Source: a virus
Strand: one strand, 5' to 3'
DNA length: 26,572 bases
IMG/VR virus record: IMGVR_UViG_3300048027_000131
Location: 1-26,572 of that record
The notes beneath the pieces were generated by a model that did no database searches, had not been told where the DNA came from, and saw nothing but the letters and a program-made list of their open reading frames with translations. The first letter of the stretch is position 1. Each line of letters opens with the position of its first letter. Shown here piece by piece: positions 5,802 through 14,662 of this stretch. The translations under genes were made by a program, and so were the position numbers.

Positions 5802-7862
5802 ATGGCTAAAGTCACGCCGATACAAACAAATTTTACGGGCGGTGAAATTAGTCCTAGACTGCTTGGTCGTGTTGATTTGACTAAATACACGAGCTCAGTG
5901 CAGCGCTGTGAAAACTTTATATGCTTTCCTCACGGTGGTATTACTAAACGATCAGGTACAAGATTTATTGCTGAGGTAAAAGACAGCACTAAAAAAGTAC
6001 GTATGATACCATTTATCTTTAGTACGGTACAGGCTTATGTTTTAGAGTTTGGCCATAACTACGTACGATTTTATCGTAATGAGGGACAGATACAAGTACC
6101 ATCACCTGGTACAGGTGCTTACGAAATAGTTAGTCCTTATGGCGAAAATGATTTAGACTTACTTAAATTTACGCAGTCGGCAGATATTTTATACCTGACG
6201 CATCCTAATTATCAAACACGTAAATTAAGTCGTACCGGGCATACGGCTTTTTCATTTACTCTGCTTGAAGCTGTTGACGGCCCGTGGGGTGAAATAAATA
6301 CAACAAGTACTACATTAACTGCTTCAGCTACTTCAGGTAGCGTTACAATTACAGCATCAGCTGTAACTGGTATTAATAATAATCAGGGGTTTTTAGCATC
6401 AGATGTGGGGCGCGGTATTAGGATACTTAGGGGCGGTAAATGGGGAGCGGCCTACATCACGGCGGTTGGCAGCACGACATCTGTTACGGCTACTACTTGG
6501 AATGATTTTGCTTTTGGTGATACTACTGGTACTGATAACTGGCGGTTAGGTATCTGGTCAGATACTACTGGCTGGCCAACAACAGCTACTTTTTATCAGC
6601 AACGCTTATTTTTTGCAAACAATACAACTTCGCCAAATACTCTATGGGCATCAGAGTCAGGCAACTTTGAGACTTTCTCCCCAACCAATAGAGACGCAGA
6701 GGTGCTAGACGATTCAGGTCTTGATCTTACCTTAGCCACTGACCAAGTGAATGCAATACGTTGGATGTATGGATCTAAGCAATTATTGCTTGGAACATCT
6801 GATGGCCCATTTGTTGTATCATCTGGTAGTGATAACCTTGCGCTGACTCCCAACAACGTGACAGTTAACAGGGAGACGACTGATGGTACTGCTAATCTGC
6901 GTCCTATTGGTGCTTCTAGGGCCACTATTTTTATTGATAGAACCAGAACGAAGATCAGAGAACTCGCTTATAATCTCGAGGTGGACGGCTTTAGTACTCC
7001 TGATCTTACTCTTATTGCTGAACATATTACTACCGGTAACGCCAAGGAGCTAGCTTATACGCGTTCGCCTGATAGTTTAATATGGACATTATTAGATACT
7101 GGTGAATTAAGGTGCTTGACATACGAGAGAGCACAAGACGTTGTAGCTTGGCATAGACATATACTAGGTGCCACAACTGGCGGTGCTGCTAAGATAAAAA
7201 GTATTGCTTCTATACCGTCAGCAGACGAATTAGAAGAACAATTATATATGATTGTTGAAAGAACTATAGGCGGAGTTACAAAGCAATATGTAGAATTTTT
7301 AGAAAAAGCATTTGACCAGGCCAAAGGAGACGTTCCTAAAGATGCCTTCTTTGTAGATAGTGGACTGACCTATGATGACCCTACAACCGCGGTCACTTCT
7401 GTTTCTGGTTTAGATCACTTAGAAGGTGAGAGTGTTAGGATATTAGCTGATGGTGCTAACCACCCTAATAAGACAGTAGCAAGCGGCACAGTAATATTGG
7501 AAAGACCTGCTAATACTGTACATGTAGGATTATCCTATCGAGCTTTAATGCGTACGCTAGATCCTGAAGTACAAACAGAATCAGGACCGTCACAAGGTAA
7601 GACTAGACGTATTGAAAGAATTACAGCCAGGGTGGTAGATACCTATACACTTAAAATAGGGCCATCACTTAATAATCTACAAGAGATACCCTTTCGTACG
7701 CCATCTATACCTATGGGTTCATTAGAACTATTTACTGGTGACAAAAGGTTATTGTTAGCTCATACGCCTGATCGACAGTTTGATTTATTTTTTGTGCATG
7801 ACGATCCGTTGCCTTGTACTATCTTGGCAGTTATGTACGCATTGGTGGTGTCAGAACGATGA
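5802..7862 (+). CDS. Tail tubular protein B-like tail nozzle protein
   Basis: This 686-residue protein is the tail nozzle, or stabilisation protein, that continues the tail channel below the adaptor. Its N-terminus, TNFTGGEISPRLLGRVDLTK, and the CENFICFPHGGITKRSGTRF segment (about 36-55) are hallmarks of this family, as are PFIFSTVQAYVLEFG (about 69-83) and the YQQRLFFANN motif (about 265-274). The rest is β-rich, fitting a propeller-like nozzle. The start has GAGG ten bases upstream. The stop overlaps the following ATG (ATGA), coupling it to the gp13-like gene. Confidence 0.9.
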   Translation: MAKVTPIQTNFTGGEISPRLLGRVDLTKYTSSVQRCENFICFPHGGITKRSGTRFIAEVKDSTKKVRMIPFIFSTVQAYVLEFGHNYVRFYRNEGQIQVPSPGTGAYEIVSPYGENDLDLLKFTQSADILYLTHPNYQTRKLSRTGHTAFSFTLLEAVDGPWGEINTTSTTLTASATSGSVTITASAVTGINNNQGFLASDVGRGIRILRGGKWGAAYITAVGSTTSVTATTWNDFAFGDTTGTDNWRLGIWSDTTGWPTTATFYQQRLFFANNTTSPNTLWASESGNFETFSPTNRDAEVLDDSGLDLTLATDQVNAIRWMYGSKQLLLGTSDGPFVVSSGSDNLALTPNNVTVNRETTDGTANLRPIGASRATIFIDRTRTKIRELAYNLEVDGFSTPDLTLIAEHITTGNAKELAYTRSPDSLIWTLLDTGELRCLTYERAQDVVAWHRHILGATTGGAAKIKSIASIPSADELEEQLYMIVERTIGGVTKQYVEFLEKAFDQAKGDVPKDAFFVDSGLTYDDPTTAVTSVSGLDHLEGESVRILADGANHPNKTVASGTVILERPANTVHVGLSYRALMRTLDPEVQTESGPSQGKTRRIERITARVVDTYTLKIGPSLNNLQEIPFRTPSIPMGSLELFTGDKRLLLAHTPDRQFDLFFVHDDPLPCTILAVMYALVVSER

Positions 7863-8269
7863 TAGTTGTACCATTTGAAAACTGGCATTTAGATTTTTTA
7901 GTACCCGAATATCCTGTATTTAGGGATGGGGTAAACTGGGAAAAGCAAGCCGTGGCTTTTACTCTGACTGAAGACGGTCACTTTTATGCCATATTTGGAG
8001 CAATACCTATATGGCCAGGAAATTATGAAACTTTCTTATTTACAAGTAAAAAGTTTCAAAACCGCAAATTGCAGTGTATAAAGTTAATTAAGCAACAAGA
8101 AAAGTTTCTTGTTGATAACTTTAATCCAAGGCGTGCACAAACAACAGTACCTACCGCTAATTGTGTCTGGATGCGTTGGTTGGAGTGGCAAGGATATGTT
8201 AATGAAGGTGTGATGAAAGCGTTTGGACCAGACGGGCGTGATCACTATAGATATGCGAAGGTGTACTAA
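7859..8269 (+). CDS. T7 gp13-like internal virion protein A (GNAT-like fold)
   Basis: I start this protein at ATG 7859, because it overlaps the upstream stop (ATGA). An in-frame TTG at 7814 would add 15 residues inside the nozzle gene and is less likely. The 136-residue product ends WLEWQGYVNEGVMKAFGPDG then RDHYRYAKVY, a tail characteristic of T7 gp13-type proteins with an acetyltransferase-like fold. The acetyl-CoA binding loop is not evident, so enzyme activity is doubtful. T7 gp13 is needed for virion maturation and is a minor virion component. The order nozzle, gp13, gp14 matches T7. Confidence 0.8.
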   Translation: MIVVPFENWHLDFLVPEYPVFRDGVNWEKQAVAFTLTEDGHFYAIFGAIPIWPGNYETFLFTSKKFQNRKLQCIKLIKQQEKFLVDNFNPRRAQTTVPTANCVWMRWLEWQGYVNEGVMKAFGPDGRDHYRYAKVY

Positions 8270-8748
8270 TGGGGTTTGAAGTTGCAGTAGCTATGATGGC
8301 GGTTGGTACCGCGGTTTCTGCCTATGGTCAGTATCAAGCTGGTAAGGCACAACAAAAAGCCTATGAGTATAACGCTGCAATACAAGAGCGTAATGCTCAA
8401 ATAGCTAAAGATCAAGCTGCGTATGAAGCGCGTCGTCAAGAATCGCGTACTAGAAAAGTATTAGCCTCCCAACGAGTTGCTTATTCAGCTTCTGGCTTTA
8501 GAGCAAATGTTGGTACCGCTCTTGATACATTAAGACAAACGGTCACGGAGGGCGAAATGGATAAAATGGCTATCTTATATGGTGGTAGTGTAGAAGCAGT
8601 TAATCAAAGATCACAAGCGGCATTGTCTAGAATGCAAGGTAAAGCTGCTAAGACAGCTGGAACGTACGCTGCTGCAGGAACATTATTAAGTGGCGGCGGC
8701 CAAACACTTGGTAACTATAGATACGGCCAGCATGTGGGGCTAATCTAA
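8269..8748 (+). CDS. Internal virion protein B-like (T7 gp14-like)
   Basis: This 159-residue protein has the layout of podoviral internal core proteins that leave the head first and insert in the outer membrane. A hydrophobic N-terminus (FEVAVAMMAVGTAVSAYGQY, about 3-22) is followed by a long charged Gln/Ala helix (about 23-75) and an Ala/Gly-rich C-terminal segment (about 128-146). The pattern A.QRV.YSASGF.A..GTALDTL (about 65-90) is common to gp14-like proteins. It is coupled by TAATG at both ends, between the gp13-like gene and the first large ejection protein. Confidence 0.82.
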   Translation: MGFEVAVAMMAVGTAVSAYGQYQAGKAQQKAYEYNAAIQERNAQIAKDQAAYEARRQESRTRKVLASQRVAYSASGFRANVGTALDTLRQTVTEGEMDKMAILYGGSVEAVNQRSQAALSRMQGKAAKTAGTYAAAGTLLSGGGQTLGNYRYGQHVGLI

Positions 8749-11150
8749 TGGTACAGGTTCCTAAATATTCAAATCAAGGCGGAGAGGTAAGTTTACCTAC
8801 ACGTAGACTTACACCTATGAGCGGTGCTGCCATACAGCAGTTTGCTGCCCCTGGTAAAGCTATGGCAAGAATGGGCGGTGCTATGATCCAAGAAGGTGAT
8901 CGTGCTGCTAAATATGAAATTAAGAAAGCTGAGCAAGATGCTAAGATGTGGGTTATTGCTGCTGAAACTGAGTTTGAGCAAGACATGGAAGCAAAGACTC
9001 AAGACTTGCAGCTAAAGCAAACACCTAGTGATTACTTAAATGATTCCTCATTTAAGGATGGCTCAAACCCTAATACCTATACTAACCAGCTTATGTCCTC
9101 TGTAGATGACACAATGGGGAAGAAAGACAGTGCAGGAAATGAAAGGTATAAGGCTCCTAATGAGTATGCTCAAAGACTTTGGAATGAGCGTCTAACGCAA
9201 CTTAAGTCTGCTTATAAAATAGGTGCTATGCGGCATGAAGGAGCTCTTAGATCTAAAGCTCAACTAGAACAATTAGAAGGATCATTACAAACAACAGCTG
9301 ACCAGGCCTTTAAGAATCCTGGTGCCATTGATACTTATCTTAATCGTGTTGATATATTAACTTACGGCAAAGATGATCCTAAGACAAAAGAAGTTGAGGG
9401 GTACGGTGGCTTAATTAAAGCAGGAGATCTTATAGGCGTTTCTAAATCTGCAAAACGTACGGTTGTTTATAATGCAGTTGAAGGCATGATAGCATCTTCG
9501 CCTTTTGAAGCCTATGCAACTCTTAATCCAAACCTTAAAAAGTCAGGGTATGGCAGCGATAAACTAAGAGGCGCATTAAAATTTCTTAGCAAGGCAGAAC
9601 AAAATACTTTGCTTAACAAAGCAAAGGCTGCAGCCACTATTGTGCATAAGCAAGATGTAATGCAGTTAGATACAGATGTCGGACAGCATTTACAAGGCGT
9701 AGCAAATGGTGGTGAGGGACTTGAAACATTTAGAGATATTGATCAAGCTAAGTCTGAATTTGAAAAAGTATATGGTGGTTCTGGTCCGTTTGCTAAAGCT
9801 AAGGTTGAATTGATACCTGAGCTAAAAGAAGCCTACGATCTAGCTTGGAAGACATATGAGTCAAAACATAAAGTTGCGAGACTTACTGGGCATCTTGTTA
9901 ACAAAGCTGATACAATGGACGTAACAAACCTTGCTGGGTTTATGCGTGATATAGAAGCATTAAGCATGATGGATGCTGTAGATCTAAAAGGAAAAGATTT
10001 ATCTTCGTATGTTGATGAGAACGATTTTGTCGAAGGTATGACTAACATAGAGATTGCAAACGCAATTACTTCGGCTATGCCTAAGTTTGCTCAAACCATG
10101 AAAATGAGACAAGATGATTTTGCAGAGTTTGCTAACAGGCAGCCTGGTATTAAGGGCATGCCTAATGGCCCAGAAAAATACGAAAAAATTAAAGCACTAG
10201 CTGCTGAACTTGGTCATAAGAATGTTGGTATTTTACCTAACGCTGAAGCTGAATCGATTGTTAACTCAATAAAAGCTATGAAGCAGCCTGAAATGGCTGC
10301 TGCCATGATTGAAAAACTTGGCGGTGAGTATGGCGAGTACTTTCCAGACTTATGGCGTCAACTTACAGACCCAGATAATCCAAACAGGTTAGATGTTAAT
10401 TGGATGGTTGCCGGTGCTTTTCATGGCACTAATCTAGCAACTAGTTATACAGCAGCTATGTTTGCAGATAAGACTGCTCTTGAGGATAGACTTCAAGGTT
10501 TACCAGAAGGGTATAACGCTACAGCTGCAAGTAAGGGTGTTGCTACACACTTAAATGGCTTCTTAAAAGATTTTACTGGCGGTATGCCTCACAGGTTTGA
10601 TTTAGGCCAAAAGATGTATAACACCGTCCACAAAATGACTCTGCAACTTATGTCACAAAACCCTGGCGGTATGAGCGGTGATCAAGCAGCAGCAACTGTA
10701 AAGAAAATGTTTGAGGCTTCCGGTGTACAGTTTATGGAAGGTGAAAAGCATAACTGGTACGTATTGCCAAGTCATGTGGATGCAAATGGTACACCTATTA
10801 ATGGTGAGATAGTAAAAAATAAACTAGACTCTTTTATAAGCTCTGAAGATTCCGCTGCTATGTTAATTGCTAATATGGATATTATTGTACCTGGTAGTAT
10901 GTCATCGGTTATTGATGCCGACTCTGCTCTTAAATCAAAGAGGCTTGCTGCTGTTATTCATGAACAAGGATCGTGGGTAATGTCAGATAACGGCGAGGGT
11001 GTATTTTTAGTATTACCAATACTTGCTGGTGCAGAAGCTACATACGACGGGGATGGGCTGCGTATACCTCTAAAGCGTATGAACCATCATGAAAAGAAGG
11101 AAGAGATGCTTTACTTCTCGTTTGAATACCTACAAGGGTTGAGTCGATGA
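8748..11150 (+). CDS. Large internal virion (ejection) protein, T7 gp15-like by position
   Basis: This 800-residue, mainly helical protein is encoded where T7 has gp15 (747 residues), the core protein that helps form the channel across the cell envelope. The N-terminus (QVPKYSNQGGEVSLPTRRL) and the Ala/Lys/Gln-rich helical region (about 45-110) resemble large ejection proteins of marine podoviruses. No membrane segment, lytic transglycosylase or other catalytic motif is visible. It starts at ATG within TAATG and its stop overlaps the following ATG (ATGA). The function is inferred from order, size and helical character. Confidence 0.75.
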   Translation: MVQVPKYSNQGGEVSLPTRRLTPMSGAAIQQFAAPGKAMARMGGAMIQEGDRAAKYEIKKAEQDAKMWVIAAETEFEQDMEAKTQDLQLKQTPSDYLNDSSFKDGSNPNTYTNQLMSSVDDTMGKKDSAGNERYKAPNEYAQRLWNERLTQLKSAYKIGAMRHEGALRSKAQLEQLEGSLQTTADQAFKNPGAIDTYLNRVDILTYGKDDPKTKEVEGYGGLIKAGDLIGVSKSAKRTVVYNAVEGMIASSPFEAYATLNPNLKKSGYGSDKLRGALKFLSKAEQNTLLNKAKAAATIVHKQDVMQLDTDVGQHLQGVANGGEGLETFRDIDQAKSEFEKVYGGSGPFAKAKVELIPELKEAYDLAWKTYESKHKVARLTGHLVNKADTMDVTNLAGFMRDIEALSMMDAVDLKGKDLSSYVDENDFVEGMTNIEIANAITSAMPKFAQTMKMRQDDFAEFANRQPGIKGMPNGPEKYEKIKALAAELGHKNVGILPNAEAESIVNSIKAMKQPEMAAAMIEKLGGEYGEYFPDLWRQLTDPDNPNRLDVNWMVAGAFHGTNLATSYTAAMFADKTALEDRLQGLPEGYNATAASKGVATHLNGFLKDFTGGMPHRFDLGQKMYNTVHKMTLQLMSQNPGGMSGDQAAATVKKMFEASGVQFMEGEKHNWYVLPSHVDANGTPINGEIVKNKLDSFISSEDSAAMLIANMDIIVPGSMSSVIDADSALKSKRLAAVIHEQGSWVMSDNGEGVFLVLPILAGAEATYDGDGLRIPLKRMNHHEKKEEMLYFSFEYLQGLSR

Positions 11151-14100
11151 AAATAAGGTCTAACACAGCATACTCAAGTAAAGTGTTCGATCTTATTGGT
11201 CAAGACATGCTGCCTTCTGTAGGATCTGTAACGTCAGATTCTGCAATAGAACGTGGTGAAAGATTTGCATTGACTGACTCGTTGACTCGTATGCAAGAGT
11301 TAAGTAACATTAGAAAATATGCTGATGCTAGTCCAGAAGATCGAGATAAGTATACACAGATATATAATACTATTGGCTCTAAAAGATTAGCAAGGCATGG
11401 TAAAGGTCGTTATGACGCGCCTGATGTACCATGGTCAAAAGATAAGTTTGATGAAAAATATCCAGATTTTGCAAATGTTGATATTGTTAAACTATCACCT
11501 GAAGAAGCTAACAAGCAATACGGAATTAAAGGGCATTTAAGTTTTAGTGAGCCTGTTAGTAATTTAGAGGCGCATGTTCTTAATCAACGTAAAGAGCAAG
11601 AGGTAAAATTTAATTATAATCTAGAACAAGCCTACGGTATGGAATTTGCCAAGGGTATGTCTTTAGAAATGGGTATGGCTCTAATCGACCCTGTAACTAT
11701 TCCTTTGTACTTCATTCCTCCCCTTGGAGCTGCCAGGTTAATGAGTATTTTTGGCATGACAGCCACTAAAATCATTGGCGGTAAGACAGTTGCAACGGCC
11801 GGTGCAAGAGCTATTCAGGGAGGCTTAGGCGGTTTCTATGGATCCGCCTTAGCTGAACCTTTTATTTTATCTGCAGCTACACAAGAACAAGCAGATTACG
11901 GCTTAGCACAATCTGCTATGAACGTAGTATTTGGTACATTTGCAGGTGGTGGTTTGCATGTAACAGGTGGCGCTGTTTTAGATAAAATTAGGCATGTCAG
12001 AGCTAAACGACATGCTGCAGCTTTTAACTCAGCTTCTAAACAATTAGCTGAAGGTAAATCTGTAGAAGTTACACCACTCACAAACATGAGCGATGAACCA
12101 GAATTTAAGACACCTGTAAATAACGCAGATGAAGCAGAGTTTGGATCAGCTACAACTTTCTCTAGAACCATAGCCGATGGTGATTCTAGCGTACCACATC
12201 AAGCAGGTGATACACAAAACTATAAGCCGCACGGTAACGCTGACGAGTCTATTAAGTTAATGCGCCAAGCAGATAAGGGCATGAAACTTAGTGGCATAAA
12301 ATTAAAACAAGCTATGGATGCAGACCCTGAGTTTGCAGCAGCTGTTGCACAAGCACAAACAGCCGGCGTAAAACAAAAAGCAGTGTTTAAGATTAGAACA
12401 GCCGAAGGTGACCATGTCGTACCTAAAGAAGGCGACAATATAAAATTATTTGATACTGACGAGATTGGATCTGATGTAGGTGATCCGTTAGACTTAGGAG
12501 AAAAGACTCATCAAGCCATGTTAATGAATGGCGTTGATATGGCCAAGTCTAACATAAAATACGGAGGTAGTATTAAACTAGAAGATGGTGCTATTCACCA
12601 CGTGTTTGATATTACTGACGCTGAATTTAATCCTAAGATGAACCAAAAAGATGTTGTCCTTGCTAACCCGCAAGACGTTATGAAGTTATTTCAAGGTGAC
12701 TCAAAGCTCGGCGCTTTTGGTAATGATCTAGCTAAAGGACAGCAAGGTGTTATAGATGAGCTAGCTGTCTTTGATGACGGGCCATTGCTTGGCAACTCAC
12801 AAAAAATTGAAGCATTTGACGAACAGCTTAATGTTGAAAACCTACAGCAAAAAGGACCGCAACAAGGTACTCAAAAGGGTGGTACGTATATTGATGCAGC
12901 CACAGGTGTAGAGTATTACGTAAAATATCCCGCTGATCCTAATATAGCAAAAAATGAATTTATGGCAGCCACATTATATAGAATGTTTGGCGTTGCTTTT
13001 CCTGAAACAAAATTAGTTGCAGATGCAAACGGCGAAGTTGTAGGTATTGCTTCGCGTATGGTTAATGCAAAAACCATAACTCCTGATGAATTTGCTAACT
13101 TGCCAGTAGAAGTACGTCGTGCTTTTGCTGATGATTTTATCGTTGATATGTTCTTAGGTAACTGGGACGTTGTAGGTAATGCTCCTAATTTTAATCTTAT
13201 GCTTGCTGCAGACGGCAGCGTATTTCGTATAGATCCAGGTGGTGCTTTACTATATAGAGCTCAAGGTAATCTTAAACCAGATGAGGCAATCTCTGGAGTA
13301 AAGATCGACGAAATGACAACTATGATGAGTGAGTCTAAAAACCCTCATTTTAGTAAGCTCATGAAAAACCTTGGTTATACTCAAGATGAATTAAATCAAA
13401 TTGCTCAAGCAAAAGCTGTCAACATATTCCAAACAGATCAGGCTGAAATAAATGACGTAGTAAAAATGCTTGGCTTTTCTAAAGATGTAGAAGACAAGAT
13501 GATTACTTATCTTGTAGGTCGTAGACAAGCCTTGAGTGAAAGTAAAGAGTTTGGAGACATTGCAAGAGTAGCACAGAATACATCTACTAAGAAAGGGGTT
13601 ATTGTAGCTAACAGCGTTAACTCTGGTATGAAGGCAATTAAAAAATTAAATAAAGCTCAGCAGCAAAAATTAACAACTGCAGAAAAAGGGTTTGTAGAAG
13701 CATATACAGGTAACGGTTATATCTGGTTAAATAAAGTACTTCGCTACCAAGATGATCTTGGAGAAATCCAAAAAGCTATGAACAAAAGCCCTAGCTATAT
13801 TAAAAAGTCAGGCGAAGTTATGGGCATGAAGGTAGATACGCCAGAACAAGTAGCTGCTATGGGTATGGCTTACGGTAAAAGATTACAAGACATAGTTATG
13901 AAGCTCAAGGGCATTGATCAGACAGTTGAAGTCTGGCGTTATGGTACTCCGTATACAGCATTTAATAATGTCAAGGGTCTTAGCATACAAAGATTAACAG
14001 ACATCAATACAGCTAAAGCTATGAAAGGCGGCACTGTTACATTTAAGGGATTTACATCGACTGGCTTGTCAAAAACAAAAGCTAGCGGTTTTAACGTTGA

Positions 14101-14662
14101 TAATAATATTGTGCTAAAGATCAGAGTACCTAAGGGTATGAAGGCAATAGCAACTGGTAAACATTCAGAAGGCTTTGCACATGGTCAAAATGAGACAGAG
14201 CTTCTATTGCCGCAAGACACTACCTTTGTTGTACGCGAGGTTAATCCTACAAGTAAGGCAGGACATTTTGAATTGCAGTTAGATGCATTAAGGCCTGGTG
14301 AAACGCCAATGCCTAAGATGACTAAGCAGCAAGCAATTAAGGTAGCACAGAAGTATCACACGCAGCCGTCAAATGCTGTATCAGATATACTGCCTGATGA
14401 TCCTGATCTTGATATTAATCCAAATCAAGTACAAGAAACATTAAAAGTAAATGTAAGTAAAGATCTGGCTGAGCAGCAAAAAACAATCGAAGAATTAAAT
14501 GAAATGATACAAGCAGAGATCATGAACGTTGATCCTAAGTATGTCAAAGAATTTACCGATGTACTTACTAAGATCGAAGAAGAAGGTAAGCTAGACGCTA
14601 AAATGGCCGATGACTTGTTTCAAGCTGCAAAAGCAGCAGCAGTTTGTGTGAGGGGCGTATGA
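11147..14662 (+). CDS. Giant ejection protein with kinase-like and ADP-ribosyltransferase domains
   Basis: The 1171-residue product lies in the ejection-protein block, so it is probably carried in the virion and injected. The N-terminal part (1-290) includes hydrophobic segments (about 165-205 and 222-240) that may enter a membrane. Residues about 578-705 look like a HipA / PI4-kinase-type kinase core: K593, E604, the loop FLGNWDVVGNAPNFN (D674, N681/N683) and IDPGGAL (D696). Residues about 840-1050 look like an arginine-type ADP-ribosyltransferase: VEVWRYG (R931), FKGFTST (S971) and NETELLL (E1016, E1018). The C-terminus is a helical tail. Both stop and start overlap neighbours as ATGA. An effector role against the host is inference. 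Confidence 0.85.
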   Translation: MKIRSNTAYSSKVFDLIGQDMLPSVGSVTSDSAIERGERFALTDSLTRMQELSNIRKYADASPEDRDKYTQIYNTIGSKRLARHGKGRYDAPDVPWSKDKFDEKYPDFANVDIVKLSPEEANKQYGIKGHLSFSEPVSNLEAHVLNQRKEQEVKFNYNLEQAYGMEFAKGMSLEMGMALIDPVTIPLYFIPPLGAARLMSIFGMTATKIIGGKTVATAGARAIQGGLGGFYGSALAEPFILSAATQEQADYGLAQSAMNVVFGTFAGGGLHVTGGAVLDKIRHVRAKRHAAAFNSASKQLAEGKSVEVTPLTNMSDEPEFKTPVNNADEAEFGSATTFSRTIADGDSSVPHQAGDTQNYKPHGNADESIKLMRQADKGMKLSGIKLKQAMDADPEFAAAVAQAQTAGVKQKAVFKIRTAEGDHVVPKEGDNIKLFDTDEIGSDVGDPLDLGEKTHQAMLMNGVDMAKSNIKYGGSIKLEDGAIHHVFDITDAEFNPKMNQKDVVLANPQDVMKLFQGDSKLGAFGNDLAKGQQGVIDELAVFDDGPLLGNSQKIEAFDEQLNVENLQQKGPQQGTQKGGTYIDAATGVEYYVKYPADPNIAKNEFMAATLYRMFGVAFPETKLVADANGEVVGIASRMVNAKTITPDEFANLPVEVRRAFADDFIVDMFLGNWDVVGNAPNFNLMLAADGSVFRIDPGGALLYRAQGNLKPDEAISGVKIDEMTTMMSESKNPHFSKLMKNLGYTQDELNQIAQAKAVNIFQTDQAEINDVVKMLGFSKDVEDKMITYLVGRRQALSESKEFGDIARVAQNTSTKKGVIVANSVNSGMKAIKKLNKAQQQKLTTAEKGFVEAYTGNGYIWLNKVLRYQDDLGEIQKAMNKSPSYIKKSGEVMGMKVDTPEQVAAMGMAYGKRLQDIVMKLKGIDQTVEVWRYGTPYTAFNNVKGLSIQRLTDINTAKAMKGGTVTFKGFTSTGLSKTKASGFNVDNNIVLKIRVPKGMKAIATGKHSEGFAHGQNETELLLPQDTTFVVREVNPTSKAGHFELQLDALRPGETPMPKMTKQQAIKVAQKYHTQPSNAVSDILPDDPDLDINPNQVQETLKVNVSKDLAEQQKTIEELNEMIQAEIMNVDPKYVKEFTDVLTKIEEEGKLDAKMADDLFQAAKAAAVCVRGV

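Noticed and set aside
7814-7858. TTG start that would lengthen the gp13-like protein by 15 residues
   Set aside because: The ATG at 7859 overlaps the upstream stop as ATGA, as at many other joints in this operon, and gives the expected N-terminus.
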